Shown: positions 1 through 12,600 of the stretch, piece after piece
Layout of the letters: every line of letters starts with the position of its first letter
Numbering within the stretch: the stretch's first letter is position 1
Assembly: GCA_950097015.1 (NCBI GenBank)
Contig: CATNEN010000001.1
Location: 13,289,501-13,353,500, forward strand
Direction: 5' to 3'
Origin: Macrostomum hystrix
Lineage: Eukaryota; Platyhelminthes; Macrostomidae
Length of the DNA: 64,000 nt
Position numbers and translations under genes: made by a program
Notes under the pieces: generated by a model
Told to the model about the DNA's origin: nothing
Seen by the model: the letters and a program-made list of their open reading frames with translations, nothing else
The model's database searches: none

Positions 1-1313
1 CCATAGGATCTGAGATGTCTCCATAGGATCTGAGGTGTCTGTATGGGATCTGAGGTGTCTGTATGGGATCTGAGGTGTCTCCATGGGATCTGAGGTGTCT
101 CCATGGGATCTGAGGTGTCTCCATAGGATCTGAGGTGTCTGTATGGGATCTGAGATGTCTCCATAGGATCTGAGGTGTCTCCATAGGATCTGAGGTGTCT
201 CCATAGGATCTGAGGTGTCTCCATGGGAACTGAGGTCTGTCTCCATGGGATCTGAGGTGTCTCCATGGGATCTGAGGTGTCTCCATGGGATCTGAGGTGT
301 CTCCATGGGATCTGAGGTGTCTCCATGGGATCTGAGGTGTCTGTATGGGATCTGAGATGTCTCCATAGGATCTGAGGTGTCTTTATGGGATCTGAGGTGT
401 CTCCATGGGATCTGAGGTGTCTCCATGGGATCTGAGGTGTCTCCATGGGATCTGAGGTGTCTCCATGGGATCTGAGGTGTCTGTATGGGATCTGAGGTCT
501 GTCTCCATGGGATCTGAGGTGTCTCCATGGGATCTGAGGTGTCTCCATGGGATCTGAGGTGTCTCCATGGGATCTGAGGTGTCTCCATGGGATCTGAGGT
601 GTCTCCATGGGATCGGAGGTGCCTCCATGGGACCTGAGGTGCCTCCATGCATGGGATCTGAGGTGTCTCCATGGGATCTGAGGTGTCTCCATGGGATCTG
701 AGGTGTCTCCATGGGATCTGAGGTGTCTCCATGGGATCTGAGGTGTCTCCATGGGATCTGAGGTGTCTCCATGGGATCTGAGGTGTCTCCATGGGATCTG
801 AGGTGTCTCCATGGGATCTGAGGTGTCTCCATGGGATCTGAGGTGTCTCCATGGGATCTGAGGTGTGTCTCCATGGGATCTGAGGTGTCTGTATGGGATC
901 TGAGGTGTCTCCATGGGATCTGAGGTGTCTGTATGGGATCTGAGGTGTGTCTCCATGGGATCTGAGGTGTCTGTATGGGATCTGAGGTGTGTCTCCATGG
1001 GATCTGAGGTGTCTCCATGGGATCTGAGGTGTCTCCATGGGATCTTAGGTGTCTCCATGGGATCTGAGGTGTCTCCATGGGATCTGAGGTGTCTCCATGG
1101 GATCTGAGGTGTCTCCATGGGATCTGAGGTCTGTCTCCATGGGATCTGAGGTGTCTCCATGGGATCTGAGGTGTCTCCATGGGATCTTAGGTGTCTCCAT
1201 GGGATCTGAGGTGTCTCCATGGGATCTGAGGTGTCTCCATGGGATCTGAGGTGTCTCCATGGGACCTGAGGTGTCTCCATGGGATCTGAGGTGTCTCCAT
1301 GAGGGATCTAAGG
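1..1313 (+). repeat. 20-bp minisatellite, about 64 copies
   Basis: Tandem array of GTGTCTCCATGGGATCTGAG, already in progress at the window edge. Common variants replace CCATGGG by CCATAGG or GTATGGG, and some units are 22 bp with an extra GT or CT. Written in this phase the unit starts with GT and ends with AG on the plus strand, as in several arrays that lie in introns elsewhere in the window. No flanking exon is visible, so it may be intergenic or part of an intron of a gene to the left. Open frames through it, up to 265 codons, are repeat artefacts. Confidence 0.95.
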
Positions 1314-2842
1314 CAGTCTGAATCAGAAAATGGGATCTGGGAACGGGATATGGGATCTGAGGACTGACTGTGGGATCTGGTGGCTCCTATGAAATCAAGG
1401 TCGATTCAAAACTGGTTCTAGCTGTTTTTATACAAATCGGTGTAAGTCCAAGCGTCGTATTTTAATAGGTCAAGACTATAAGTTAGTGGAGTATTTTAGG
1501 AGGAAGTTAAGATGTGTCACTATAAAAAAGCAGTATTCAGTAATATACCCGATGGGCACACGAGTGAAATAATTTCATCAAGTCGATAAAAACCTAAGGA
1601 AGTTTAATTTTAATCTCGCGCTTAGAGACAGATGCAGATGGACTAGAGGAGTGGAGTTGCAGGGCTGGAGGGTCGCCGCCGCGGTTGACACGACAGCCAA
1701 GCAGGACGTCAACTTGATGGCGCAAATACACTTAATCCGGCAATCCCCTACTATGCCCTTTAATAACTGTCTTACACAGCGATGCATATAAGCTGGTGCC
1801 AATAAAACTTACCTCTAAAAGCCTGATATTATGACGCTATAAAAAACTAAAAGCTAAAATCAGCCAGGCTCTACGGGTTTTTAAGGCCTTTTGTAATGCG
1901 CGCGCGCTCTGCTTGTGCCTAGGTTTAATGAGTAGAATATTGCCGAATTTATGGGAGACTGGGGCTCCCAGCGAGAACATTATATATATATAAAAGAGCT
2001 TTAAATCCTTGCTGATCGCGCGGGTCTGGCCCAGTCCAACAGGCCCCACGCGGCCCGGGCCGGCGGAGGGGGGTTGGCCGACCAGGGCGGGGGAGGGTAA
2101 GAAAGCCTAACCCCAAACCCTGCCCGAAGGCGCGTTGAAAATCCAGTCTGAGGGACCGCGCGGCGGTGGCCGGTGGAGGAGGAGGGGTGGGTACGGGGTA
2201 AGAGAAAGTGGCAGCGCAGGTCAAGCCTATTGGTCCGCTGGGGAGAGCACCTCCCCCAGCTCTATCGGACTAAAATGCCAGATTTGGATTCTGAAATTTA
2301 TTGTTTAATCTTTCTAAAAATCCAACTGGCCTTATCAGCGTACAGGAATTTGTTTAATTTCTGTTTTCGTTTTCTTTTAGAAAGCATGATAGGTGTCAAA
2401 TACACCTACCAACCAAAATACCTACGACTTGCTACAGAATGGGAAGAGAAGAGAGAAGCTGCTCACTGTGTGCAGCCTCATCAATCTCATTCTCTTGCTT
2501 TCTTTTACTCTCTAAAGTGTTGTAAAATCGTGTCAGCAACACAGACTGCTTCAGGCACACAATGAGAGCAATATAGACTCAACTGGCGACAGTATTCTTG
2601 TCGCCAAACTATTTTGTCGCCCTGTTCTCGCCTTGTTCTCGCCGTAGCAAAGAGTCAGGGGCGGGGATTGTAAAACTCGGCTCTGAGTCACTGGGGCGTC
2701 GGTGGCGGCGACGGCGCTAATTACAGTCACACACAATAATCGGGAATAAATAAGTGTTTATTCCCAGACAAAAGTATTGTTGTGACAAATTTCTCACCGC
2801 AGGGATAACAAACAAAATAACAACTACGCCAACTACCAGTCC
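1314..2842. other. Unique sequence, no gene recognised
   Basis: Mixed-composition single-copy DNA. A 130-codon plus-strand frame (2173-2565) crosses a good acceptor-like polypyrimidine tract ending near 2380. The peptide resembles nothing I recognise and has no conserved motif, so it is not called as a gene. A GC-rich stretch at 2035-2110 and short GTCGCC-type repeats near 2580-2720 are present. Confidence 0.6.
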
Positions 2843-5790
2843 GCTCCCTAATCCCACCCTCTCGTTGCCACACACCCCATCCGCTTTCTAATGCCACCCT
2901 CTCATTCCCACACACCCCATCCGCTCTCTAATGCCACCCTCTCATTCCCACACACCCCATCCGCTTTCTAATGCCACCCTATCATTCCCACAAACCCCAT
3001 CCGCTCCCTAATCCCACCCTCTCGTTGCCACACACCCCATCCGCTTTCTAATGCCACCCTCTCATTCCCACACACCCCATCCGCTCTCTAATGCCACCCT
3101 CTCATTCCCACACACCCCATCCGCTTTCTAATGCCACCCTATCATTCCCACAAACCCCATCCGCTCCCTAATCCCACCCTCTCGTTGCCACACACCCCAT
3201 CCGCTTTCTAATGCCACCCTCTCATTCCCACACACCCCATCCGCTTTCTAATGCCACCCTCTCATTCCCACACACCCCATCCGCTTTCTAATGCCACCCT
3301 CTCATTCCCACACACCCCATCCGCTCCCTAATGCCACCCTCTCATTCCCACACACCCCATCCGCTCCCTAATGCCACCCTCTCATTCCCACACACCCCAT
3401 CCGCTCTCTAACGCCACCCTCTCATTCCCACACACCCCATCCGCTCTCTAACGCCACCCTCTCATTCCCACACACCCCATCCGCTCTCTAACGCCACCCT
3501 CTCATTCCCACACACCCCATCCGCTCCCTAATGCCACCCTCTCATTCCCACACACCCCATCCGCTTTCTAATGCCACCCTCTCATTCCCACACACCCCAT
3601 CCGCTTTCTAATGCCACCCTCTCATTCCCACACACCCCATCCGCTCCCTAATGCCACCCTCTCATTCCCACACACCCCATCCGCTCCCTAATGCCACCCT
3701 CTCATTCCCACACACCCCATCCGCTCTCTAACGCCACCCTCTCATTCCCACACACCCCATCCGCTCTCTAACGCCACCCTCTCATTCCCACACACCCCAT
3801 CCGCTCTCTAACGCCACCCTCTCATTCCCACACACCCCATCCGCTCCCTAATGCCACCCTCTCATTCCCACACACCCCATCCGCTTTCTAATGCCACCCT
3901 CTCATTCCCACACTCCATCCGCTTTCTAATGCCACCCTCTCATTCCCACACACCCCATCCGCTCTCTAATGCCACCCTCTCATTCCCACACACCCCATCC
4001 GCTCTCTAACGCCACCCTCTCATTCCCACACACCCCATCCGCTTTCTAATGCCACCCTCTCATTCCCACACACCCCATCCGCTTTCTAATCCCACCCTCT
4101 CATTCCCACACACCCCATCCGCTCTCTAACGCCACCCTCTCATTCCCACACACCCCATCCGCTCCCTAATGCCACCCTCTAATTCCCACACACCCCATCC
4201 GCTTTCTAATGCCACCCTCTCATTCCCACACACCCCATCCGCTCTCTAACGCCACCCTCTCATTCCCACACACCCCATCCGCTCTCTAACGCCACCCTCT
4301 CATTCCCACACACCCCATCCGCTTTCTAACGCCACCCTCTCATTCCCACACACCCCATCCGCTTTCTAACGCCACCCTCTCATTCCCACACACCCCATCC
4401 GCTCTCTAACGCCACCCTCTCATTCCCACACACCCCATCCGCTCTCTAATGCCACCCTCTCATTCCCACACACCCCATCCGCTCCCTAATGCCACCCTCT
4501 CATTCCCACACACCCCATCCGCTCTCTAACGCCACCCTCTCATTCCCACACACCCCATCCGCTCTCTAACGCCACCCTCTCATTCCCACACACCCCATCC
4601 GCTCTCTAACGCCACCCTCTCATTCCCACACACCCCATCCGCTCCCTAATGCCACCCTCTCATTCCCACACACCCCATCCGCTCTCTAACGCCACCCTCT
4701 CATTCCCACACACCCCATCCGCTTTCTAATGCCACCCTCTCATTCCCACACACCCCATCCGCTCTCTAACGCCACCCTCTCATTCCCACACACCCCATCC
4801 GCTCTCTAACGCCACCCTCTCATTCCCACACACCCCATCCGCTCTCTAACGCCACCCTCTCATTCCCACACACCCCATCCGCTTTCTAATGCCACCCTCT
4901 CATTCCCACACACCCCATCCGCTTTCTAATGCCACCCTCTCATTCCCACACACCCCATCCGCTCTCTAACGCCACCCTCTCATTCCCACACACCCCATCC
5001 GCTCTCTAACGCCACCCTCTCATTCCCACACACCCCATCCGCTTTCTAACGCCACCCTCTCATTCCCACACACCCCATCCGCTCTCTAACGCCACCCTCT
5101 CATTCCCACACACCCCATCCGCTCTCTAACGCCACCCTCTCATTCCCACACACCCCATCCGCTCTCTAACGCCACCCTCTCATTCCCACAAACCCCATCC
5201 GCTCTCTAACGCCACCCTCTCATTCCCACACACCCCATCCGCTCTCTAATGCCACCCTCTCATTCCCACACACCCCATCCGCTCTCTAACGCCACCCTCT
5301 CATTCCCACACACCCCATCCGCTTTCTAATGCCACCCTCTCATTCCCACACACCCCATCCGCTTTCTAATGCCACCCTCTCATTCCCACACACCCCATCC
5401 GCTCTCTAATGCCACCCTCTCATTCCCACACACCCCATCCGCTCCCTAATCCCACCCTCTCATTCCCACACACCACATCCGCTCCCTAATCCCACCCTCT
5501 CATTCCCACACACCCCATCCGCTTTCTAATGCCACCCTCTCATTCCCACACACCCCATCCGCTCCCTAATCCCACCCTCTCATTCCCACACACCCCATCC
5601 GCTCCCTAATCCCACCCTCTCATTCCCACACACCCCATCCGCTCCCTAATGCCACCCTCTCATTCCCACACACCCCATCCGCTCCCTAATCCCACCCTCT
5701 CATTCCCACACACCCCATCCGCTCCCTAATGCCACCCTCTCATTCCCCCACACCCGATACGCTCCATAATCCCACCATTTCATTTAATTG
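2843..5790. repeat. 40-bp minisatellite, about 73 copies, with higher-order structure
   Basis: The unit begins CCGCTCTCTAACGCCACCCT and continues CTCATTCCCACACACCCCAT. Variants differ mainly at the CTC/CCC/TTT and ACG/ATG/ATC positions. Variant order repeats: a four-unit block of 160 bp recurs at 2841, 3001 and 3161, and an eight-unit block of 320 bp recurs from about 3321 and 3641. A 2-bp deletion near 3915 shifts the phase. The array breaks down into degenerate copies at 5740-5790. The plus strand is pyrimidine-rich and nearly free of G. Confidence 0.95.
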
Positions 5791-6475
5791 CATTCTTATC
5801 TTACTAACTAGAATATATGCCCGAGTGGACAGAATGCCAACATGTACCCAAGTTTAGTTTTCGACAGCAATTTGACGCAGTGGTGCAACTGCAAGTATAC
5901 TGTAAACACTGGGATTTAGAATTCATCAGGCAGATCGGTAAAGAGGAGAGGCGATAAGACGCTAAAATGGGATTAGCATGTTATAATCAACTATCAGCGC
6001 TCGCACAGATTCAATAAAATTTTTACGATCTGCAGACAAAATTTCCCAACTGTTTAGGTAGGGATCGGCAGCATTCCCTCAGGATTGACGCACGTGCACT
6101 GATATTACCTGCTGTTGTTGTCAGGCGGAATGCGGCCAGGTGAATCCAAATAGGAATTATGGCTTTTTGTCGCTAAGCCGAAGACATTAAAATTTATAGG
6201 GTGCATATATATTTGTGCCAATTTATAACAGAAACTAAAGCAAAGGTGAGATCGTTATGAAACCTTTCTGAAAGATAAATTGCGTTCGTATTTTTATTAC
6301 TTCTTTCATCATGCAATAATCATATTGAAATTTAATGTGCATGGCCTAGTTGATTTTCAATTCAGCTTTTGCAGGAAAAGAGCAAAATTTAGGTTGAAAA
6401 AAGTTATTTAATTTCATTATATCAATTCTCTATTTTGGCGATGAGCAACACATTAAGTGATTGTCCTGCACAACT
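5791..6475. other. AT-rich unique sequence
   Basis: Single-copy AT-rich spacer between two minisatellites. No coding frame longer than about 60 codons, RNA gene or mobile-element end was recognised. Confidence 0.6.
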
Positions 6476-7466
6476 GTGAACACCTGTGCACCATCCTAAA
6501 CAACTGTGTGCCATCCCAAACACCTGTGCACCATCCTAAACAACTGTGTGCCATCCTAAACAACTGTGTGCCATCCTAAACAACTGTGTGCCATCCCAAA
6601 CACCTGTGCACCATCCTAAACACCTGTGTGCCATCCTAAACAACTGTGTGCCATCCTAAACAACTGTGTGCCATCCTAAACAACTGTGTGCCATCCTAAA
6701 CAACTGTGTGCCATCCTAAACACCTGTGCACCATCCTAAACAACTGTGTGCCATCCTAAACAATTGTGCACCATCCTAAACAACTGTGTGCCATCCTAAA
6801 CACCTGTGCACCATCCTAAACAACTGTGTGCCATCCTAAACAACTGTGTGCCATTTTAAACAACTGTGGGCCATCCTAAACAACTGTGTGCCATCCTAAA
6901 CAACTGTGTGCCATCCTAAACAACTGTGTGCCATCCTAAACAATTGTGCACCATCCTAAACAACTGTGTGCCATCCTAAACACCTGTGCACCATCCTAAA
7001 CAACTGTGTGCCATCCTAAACAACTGTGTGCCATTTTAAACAACTGTGGGCCATCCTAAACACCTGTGCACCATCCTAAACACCTGTGTGCCATCCTAAA
7101 CAACTGTGTGCCATCCTAAACACCTGCGTGCCATCCTAAACAACTGTGTGCCATCCTAAACAACTGTGTGCCATCCTAAACAATTGTGTGCCATCTTAAA
7201 CAACTGTGTGCCATCCTAAACAACTGCGTGCCATCCTAAACAACTGTGTGCCATCCTAAACAACTGTGTGCCATCCTAAACAATTGTGTGCCATCCTAAA
7301 CAACTGCGTGCCATCCTAAACAACTGTGTGCCATCCTAAACACCTGTGCACCATCCTAAACACCTGTGCACCATCCTAAACACCTGTGCACCATCCTAAA
7401 CAACTGTTTGCCCTCCTAAACACCTGTGTGCCATCCTTAACACCTGAGCACCATGCTAAACAGTCT
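6476..7466. repeat. 20-bp minisatellite, about 49 copies
   Basis: Tandem CAACTGTGTGCCATCCTAAA with frequent variants CACCTGTGCA and CAATTGTGCA. A block of about 180 bp containing the rare variant CCATTTTAAACAACTGTGGG recurs (near 6850 and 7030), so segments longer than one unit have been copied. Confidence 0.95.
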
Positions 7467-7643
7467 TGGTGTTACACGCAACTATCACACTACTAGGATG
7501 CAATAAAATCTAAAGAGAAACTAAGAATACGTTTATTGGAGGAAATTTGAGAAACTAAATTTAACGTTAATAAAGTTCCTTTAACTCGATGCGATTGAAG
7601 AATGGTGTACATTTAAATCTCTATATAGCTACTTTAAGTAGAT

Positions 7644-8239
7644 TACTTACTTACTTTACTTACTTACTTTGCAGGGGGGCCTGGGGCACTTGACGCACAA
7701 ACACAGGAACGGCATGCCCCCAGGCCGGCGAACTAGGCGAAAGCCGCCCATCGCGCCGCCTCCCCTGAGCAGGCACCTCACACACACAGCAGCAAGCCAA
7801 GCGGGGAAGGGGGCGGCAGCCGGAGTGCCTCTCACCCCAGGCCCGCACACGCACAGAGCAGACCAAGCCGGGGCGGAAGGCTGATAGAAATCAGTCCTCA
7901 GGGGGGGGCGGGTGACGAGTGTACACTTTATCCAATCGCGCTGACGGAAATCCAGATGAGCGCGCGGCGGTGTACACCCGCCCCCCAGCCACCCCCCCGC
8001 AAGGTCTAACGCCCCAGCGCCAACGCACAAACTCAAACAACGCAGAACAGGCACACAGAAGGTAGGAGCGAAGCTATTTTTCAAGCTTTGATTGCACGAA
8101 ATAAGGTGCACCTCCGCCGGTCGCTACTGTCCAAACCCCCCCCAACAAGTACCGAAATTAATCGTGACCTGAAGGGTGAATCGAACTAGCGTCCTTTGGA
8201 GTGCGAGGCAGCGACGTTAGCCGCTGACCCCCCTCGCCC
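7644..8239 (-). mobile_element. tRNA-derived SINE, full length, with target-site duplication
   Basis: The insertion is bounded by an exact 15-bp direct repeat, CTACTTTAAGTAGAT, at 7629-7643 and 8240-8254. Read on the minus strand it opens with a tRNA-like head (8150-8239) in which GTTCGATTCACC is a good RNA polymerase III B box and GGTCAGCGGCTAACG is A-box-like. It ends in a (GTAA)n tail (plus-strand TTAC repeats at 7644-7672). The body contains TTTCGTGCAAT, also found in the shorter SINE copies at 27.4 kb and 62.3 kb, so they share a central module. At about 596 bp it is long for a SINE. Open frames across it (7656-8111) are incidental. Confidence 0.85.
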
Positions 8240-8399
8240 CTACTTTAAGTAGATAAGTAGATATTGACATTGAAATCTCAATTTTAAATCTTTTTAAACT
8301 TGTGAAACCCCAGTGCCCATGGTGATACAATTTTCGTGCTCTAATAGGTTAATTCTATTCGGCTGTATATTACCTTAAAGTTCAATAAAATTCACTTCA

Positions 8400-8960
8400 G
8401 CATAAGAAAGGAAATGTGAGAGGATAGAAGAGAAAATGATGGGAGACGAGAGGAGATGAGAGGAAAGGATAAGAGGAGAGGAAAGGATAAAAGGAGAGGA
8501 AAGGATAAGAGGAGAGGAAAGGACAAGAGGAGAGGAAAGGATAAAAGGAGAGGAAAGGATAGGAGGAGAGGAAAGGACAAGAGGAGAGGAAAGGATAAAA
8601 GGAGAGGAAAGGATAGGAGGAGAGGAAAGGATAAGAGGAGAGGAAAGGATAGGAGGAGAGGAAAGGATAGGAGGAGAGAAAAGGATAAGAGGAGATGAAA
8701 GGATAGGAGGAGAGGAAAGGATAAGAGGAGAGGAAAGGATAAGAGGAGAGGAAAGGATAGGAGGAGATGAAAAGATAAGAGGAGAGGAAAGGATAGGAGG
8801 AGAGAAAAGGATAAGAGGAGATGAAAGGATAAGAGGAGGAAAGGATAAGAGGAGAGGAAAGGATAGAAGGAGAGAAAAGGATAAGTGGAGATGAAAGGAT
8901 AAGAGGAGGAAAGGATAAGAGGAGAGGAAAGGATAAAAGGAGAGGAAAGGAAAGGATGGA
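8400..8960. repeat. 18-bp purine-only minisatellite
   Basis: Units of GGATAAGAGGAGAGGAAA and close variants, almost purely purine on the plus strand. Because 18 is a multiple of three and units rarely contain stops, long frames are open on both strands; these are not genes. Confidence 0.93.
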
Positions 8961-9083
8961 GAGGAGAAAGTGGATGAAGATAAGAAAAAGAGAGGGAAGG
9001 AAGCGAAAGGAAAAAGAGACAAATGGAAAGCATGTGATTAGAGTGGATTCGCCCATAAAAGAGGAATGGACAATGGACAAGGA

Positions 9084-9690
9084 AGAGGGATGGGAGAGGA
9101 GAGGATGGGAGAGGAGAGGATTGGAGAGGAGAGGATGTGATAGGAGAGGATTGGAGAGGAGAGGATGTGATAGGAGAGGATTGGATAGGAGAGGATGTGA
9201 TAGGAGAGGATGTGATAGGAGAGGATGTGAGAGGTTAGGATGTGAGAGGAGAGGATTGGAGAGGAGAGGATGGAAGAGGAGAGAATGGAAGAGGAGAGGA
9301 TGGGAGAGGAGAGGATGGGAGAGGAGAGGATGGGAGAGGAGAGAATGGAAGAGGAGAGAATGGAAGAGGAGAGGATGGGACAGGAGAGGATGTGAGAGGA
9401 GAGGATGTGAGAGGAGAGGATGTGAGAGGAGAGGATGGGAGAGGAGAGAATGGGAGAGGAGAGGATGGGAGAGGAGAGGATGTGAGAGGAGAGGATGGAA
9501 GAGGAGAGGATGGGAGAGGAGAGGATGGGAGAGGAGAGGATGGGAGAGGAGAGAATGGAAGAGGAGAGGATGGGACAGGAGAGGATGTGAGAGGAGAGGA
9601 TGTGAGAAGAGAGGATGTGAGAGGAGAGGATGGGAGAGGAGAGGATGGGAGAGGAGAGGAAAGGAAAGGAGAGGAGGGGATAGTTGTGGA
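9084..9690. repeat. 15-bp purine-rich minisatellite
   Basis: Units of GGATGGGAGAGGAGA with GGATGTGAGAGGAGA and GAATGGAAGAGGAGA variants. A block with the same variant order recurs near 9300 and 9530. With the preceding array and the purine-rich spacer (8960-9084) this forms about 1.3 kb of near-continuous polypurine. The 439-codon minus-strand frame here is an artefact. Confidence 0.93.
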
Positions 9691-9699
9691 AGAGATACG

Positions 9700-12600
9700 A
9701 GATGGGACAGGATCATTGGAGATGAAGTGGCTGCCTTTAGGAAATAATCCTAACTATGAACGAGTTAGGGAATAATTAAGGAATGGACCAGACGGGAAAA
9801 TGAGAGAGGAAAATTTGTGTTTAATACGCTTAAAATACGCTTTTAGAAGGCTAAGTGCACGAGGCGGCTAACTGCAGTTGTGTGGACAACACCTGGCGGC
9901 GACCAAATATTTTGAATTATTTTTCGTATTCTTAGTTTACTACTTAACATCTTCAATACTTCAGTAGTAGTAGATGCATATTGGCATAATATGTATTTTT
10001 CGCTGACTAAATTAGTTAATTAGTTTGAAGTACAGACAAGACAATTTAGAGATGAAGATTTAAATAATTTTTTTCATCAGAGGAAAGCTAGAATGCAGAA
10101 GACTGAATAGCGGTAAACTTAACAAAATCAAAAGTACCCAATTAGCTGATAAGAGATCCAGTTCGAGATAAGATACTGTATGTACAGGTCTGCAGTTGTT
10201 TAAGCTACCGAAATGAAATGATTAAAACAAGAAATTTGTGTCAAAACAGAGCGCGAACAACTAATGGCAGCGGAAAGACAATTCCTAAACAAACTTCTTC
10301 TTAAAACGTTTATTTCCAGGAATATGCTTTGATGCGGCATTTCTTCGACCAGAACAGACGATAGAGGCCTACTGGACAAAATGCAGTAAATTAGCGAATA
10401 AGTCATAAGACAATTGCTAAAATCAACAAGGCGTTACGTCCCACAAATATAACAATTTAGTTAGCAATAACGGATGTCTGAAATGGTGTTGAGTTGATTA
10501 ACGCAACGGGTATACCTGTAGATACGAGCTTTTGCTGAGGACCAATTTGGCTAGTTGGTTAGCCATAGATTTCTAGTGGCCCGATTAAACTCATCAATAG
10601 CTCATATGTACAGGACACTCGGTTGCTGGAGTAGTCAATGCATAATGTTGGGTCAGATGCGAGGAGGGTTAATATTATTGTTACTGTATTATAAATTTAC
10701 CACTGATAAACTAGCCTAATACTAGCCTGTGCTTGATCGTGTGACGAAATGCTACTAGACTGCATGCGCAATCAGGATTGGCGCAATCGTTCCAAATTCT
10801 TTGCTTTTGCAAAACTAAAGCTTCAATTTCTTAACTTCGTCATTTCGAGTCCGTCTGTCTTTTTAGTAGGTCGAATTCGAAAATTAAATAATGGTATCAA
10901 ATTAAGCCTGAAAATCCAAAAGAGAAATTATTTGTATCTTTTGTTTAACTAGAACTTCTAAAATAATATCTTGACGGCAGAGGCAAACCAAGAAAGATTA
11001 TACTTTCTATAAACAGACATACACATACACATACACATACACATAACACTTGCCAGTAGAATGCAGCTATTGCTGATAGGGCCGCGTCTGCCAGGTGAAT
11101 TGCGAAGCTCAAGCTTAGAATTCTCACACACTGCTGGCTGCTGCGGAAATCGGTAAATGTCTTTCAAATAAGGCCGGATTGAATCAATGAAACTTGTTTC
11201 CAGTTTCCAGTTTCCAGTTTACGGGGCTGGCTCCGGGCTGCGGAAACTAAAAAAGCGAGTCGGCCGAGTGGTGTGAGAGAGAATTTCAAGTCGTTAAGAA
11301 TTCAGCTGGAAAGGCCTTGTCTAGATACCAGGTCGAAAACGTGTGGAGAGGCTTCACTTTATACTGGGGGCGGCCGGCTTGTATTGGTGCGTCGGGGTTG
11401 TTGTTCTCTACGCCAAGCCCTATTTCCGTCCCCCACTTCCAGTTAAATAGGGGCTAAAACTGAGACCTTCCCCCACCCCTCAACCCCAGCGGCCCACGCC
11501 ACCTCACTGTTTTGCAGAGTCAGCCAAAGTTCCGCCGGTCCATCTACAAGGGCCTCCTTCCCTCTCACCAGCCCCCACGGCAAGATTTTATGGCCCCTGC
11601 GCCCGCCTCACCCTCCACACAACACTGTTGTGCCTCCCCTTAACCAGACACACAAATACACAACACGAAGTCGCAAACAGATATGTAACACACAGGCCAA
11701 TCCAATCCTTTCAACGTACCCCTCCTCAAAGTCCTAAAAAGCGAAATGGCGCGCACGCAGGCTGGAGTGAGCCCAGCCCACACCCGACATAGCCAAACTC
11801 TGAGCTCAGAAGGGAAAGGAGGGAGTGGCGTTGTTATTATAGAACACAATGAGTTTTTGGAATGAGGCGCTGGCGATTTGGACTAAGGTGGTTTTATAAA
11901 GGCTTTGCGCAGAGAGAGAGCATAATAAAGTAAAATAAATTGCCAAGAACGAAAGTCACGTCCATCTTCAGTGCGCATAGGAATTTCAGATGGGCAGAAT
12001 CGCTTTGAATGAATAAAAATGTTTAATGGTTAAAAAATGTAGTGTTTTAAATAGATCTTTTCTTAGAAATTATATTTAGTCGACAATCGACTCAGAAATA
12101 TTTAGTTCAAGTAAATTCTCGATAATGAATACAAACCTTAAAAAGTAAGAGTCAACAAAGCAAGGACAATTAGCCAACTTTCTCCACTGCGCACGCAAAA
12201 ATAACAAAAATTTTATCTTATTAAAATGCCTGGAGATCAGGCTTCAACTTTATAAGTTTATGCAGAGCGGCGCTGTGGGCGGCCGGGGTTAAAAAACTTT
12301 ATTGAAAATAGTGAAAAATTTCATTAGCGAAATTCACTAAATTTCACACTTTTAACGGCTTCTCAAAAACCGAAATCATTTAGGAATATCAATTGAAACT
12401 TAAAACAAAAATTGAAAAAAAATAAACCCTTTCTTTTCAGCATAATCGATCCAGTCGAGCTACTCGAGTGTCGTGTATAAGAAAATGAATTTACAAACAA
12501 AATCAAACATATCAGATAAATGGAAAGCAAAAACATAAAATGAAAACTCTTGGCAGGCTGACTATCAGAAACACATTATAATTAACTTCTGTGAAGGTGG

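Noticed and set aside
2173-2565. 130-codon plus-strand frame
   Set aside because: No recognisable motif, and part of it spans an acceptor-like polypyrimidine tract; insufficient for a gene call.
2843-7466. CRISPR-like regular repeats
   Set aside because: Units are directly adjacent with no unique spacers, and the genome is clearly eukaryotic with spliced genes.
8375-9775. Frames of 200-440 codons on both strands
   Set aside because: Products of purine minisatellites with few stop codons; simultaneously open on both strands.
11516-11640. Possible exon after GTTTTGCAG
   Set aside because: Two frames remain open but neither peptide is recognisable and no matching donor or neighbouring exon was found.
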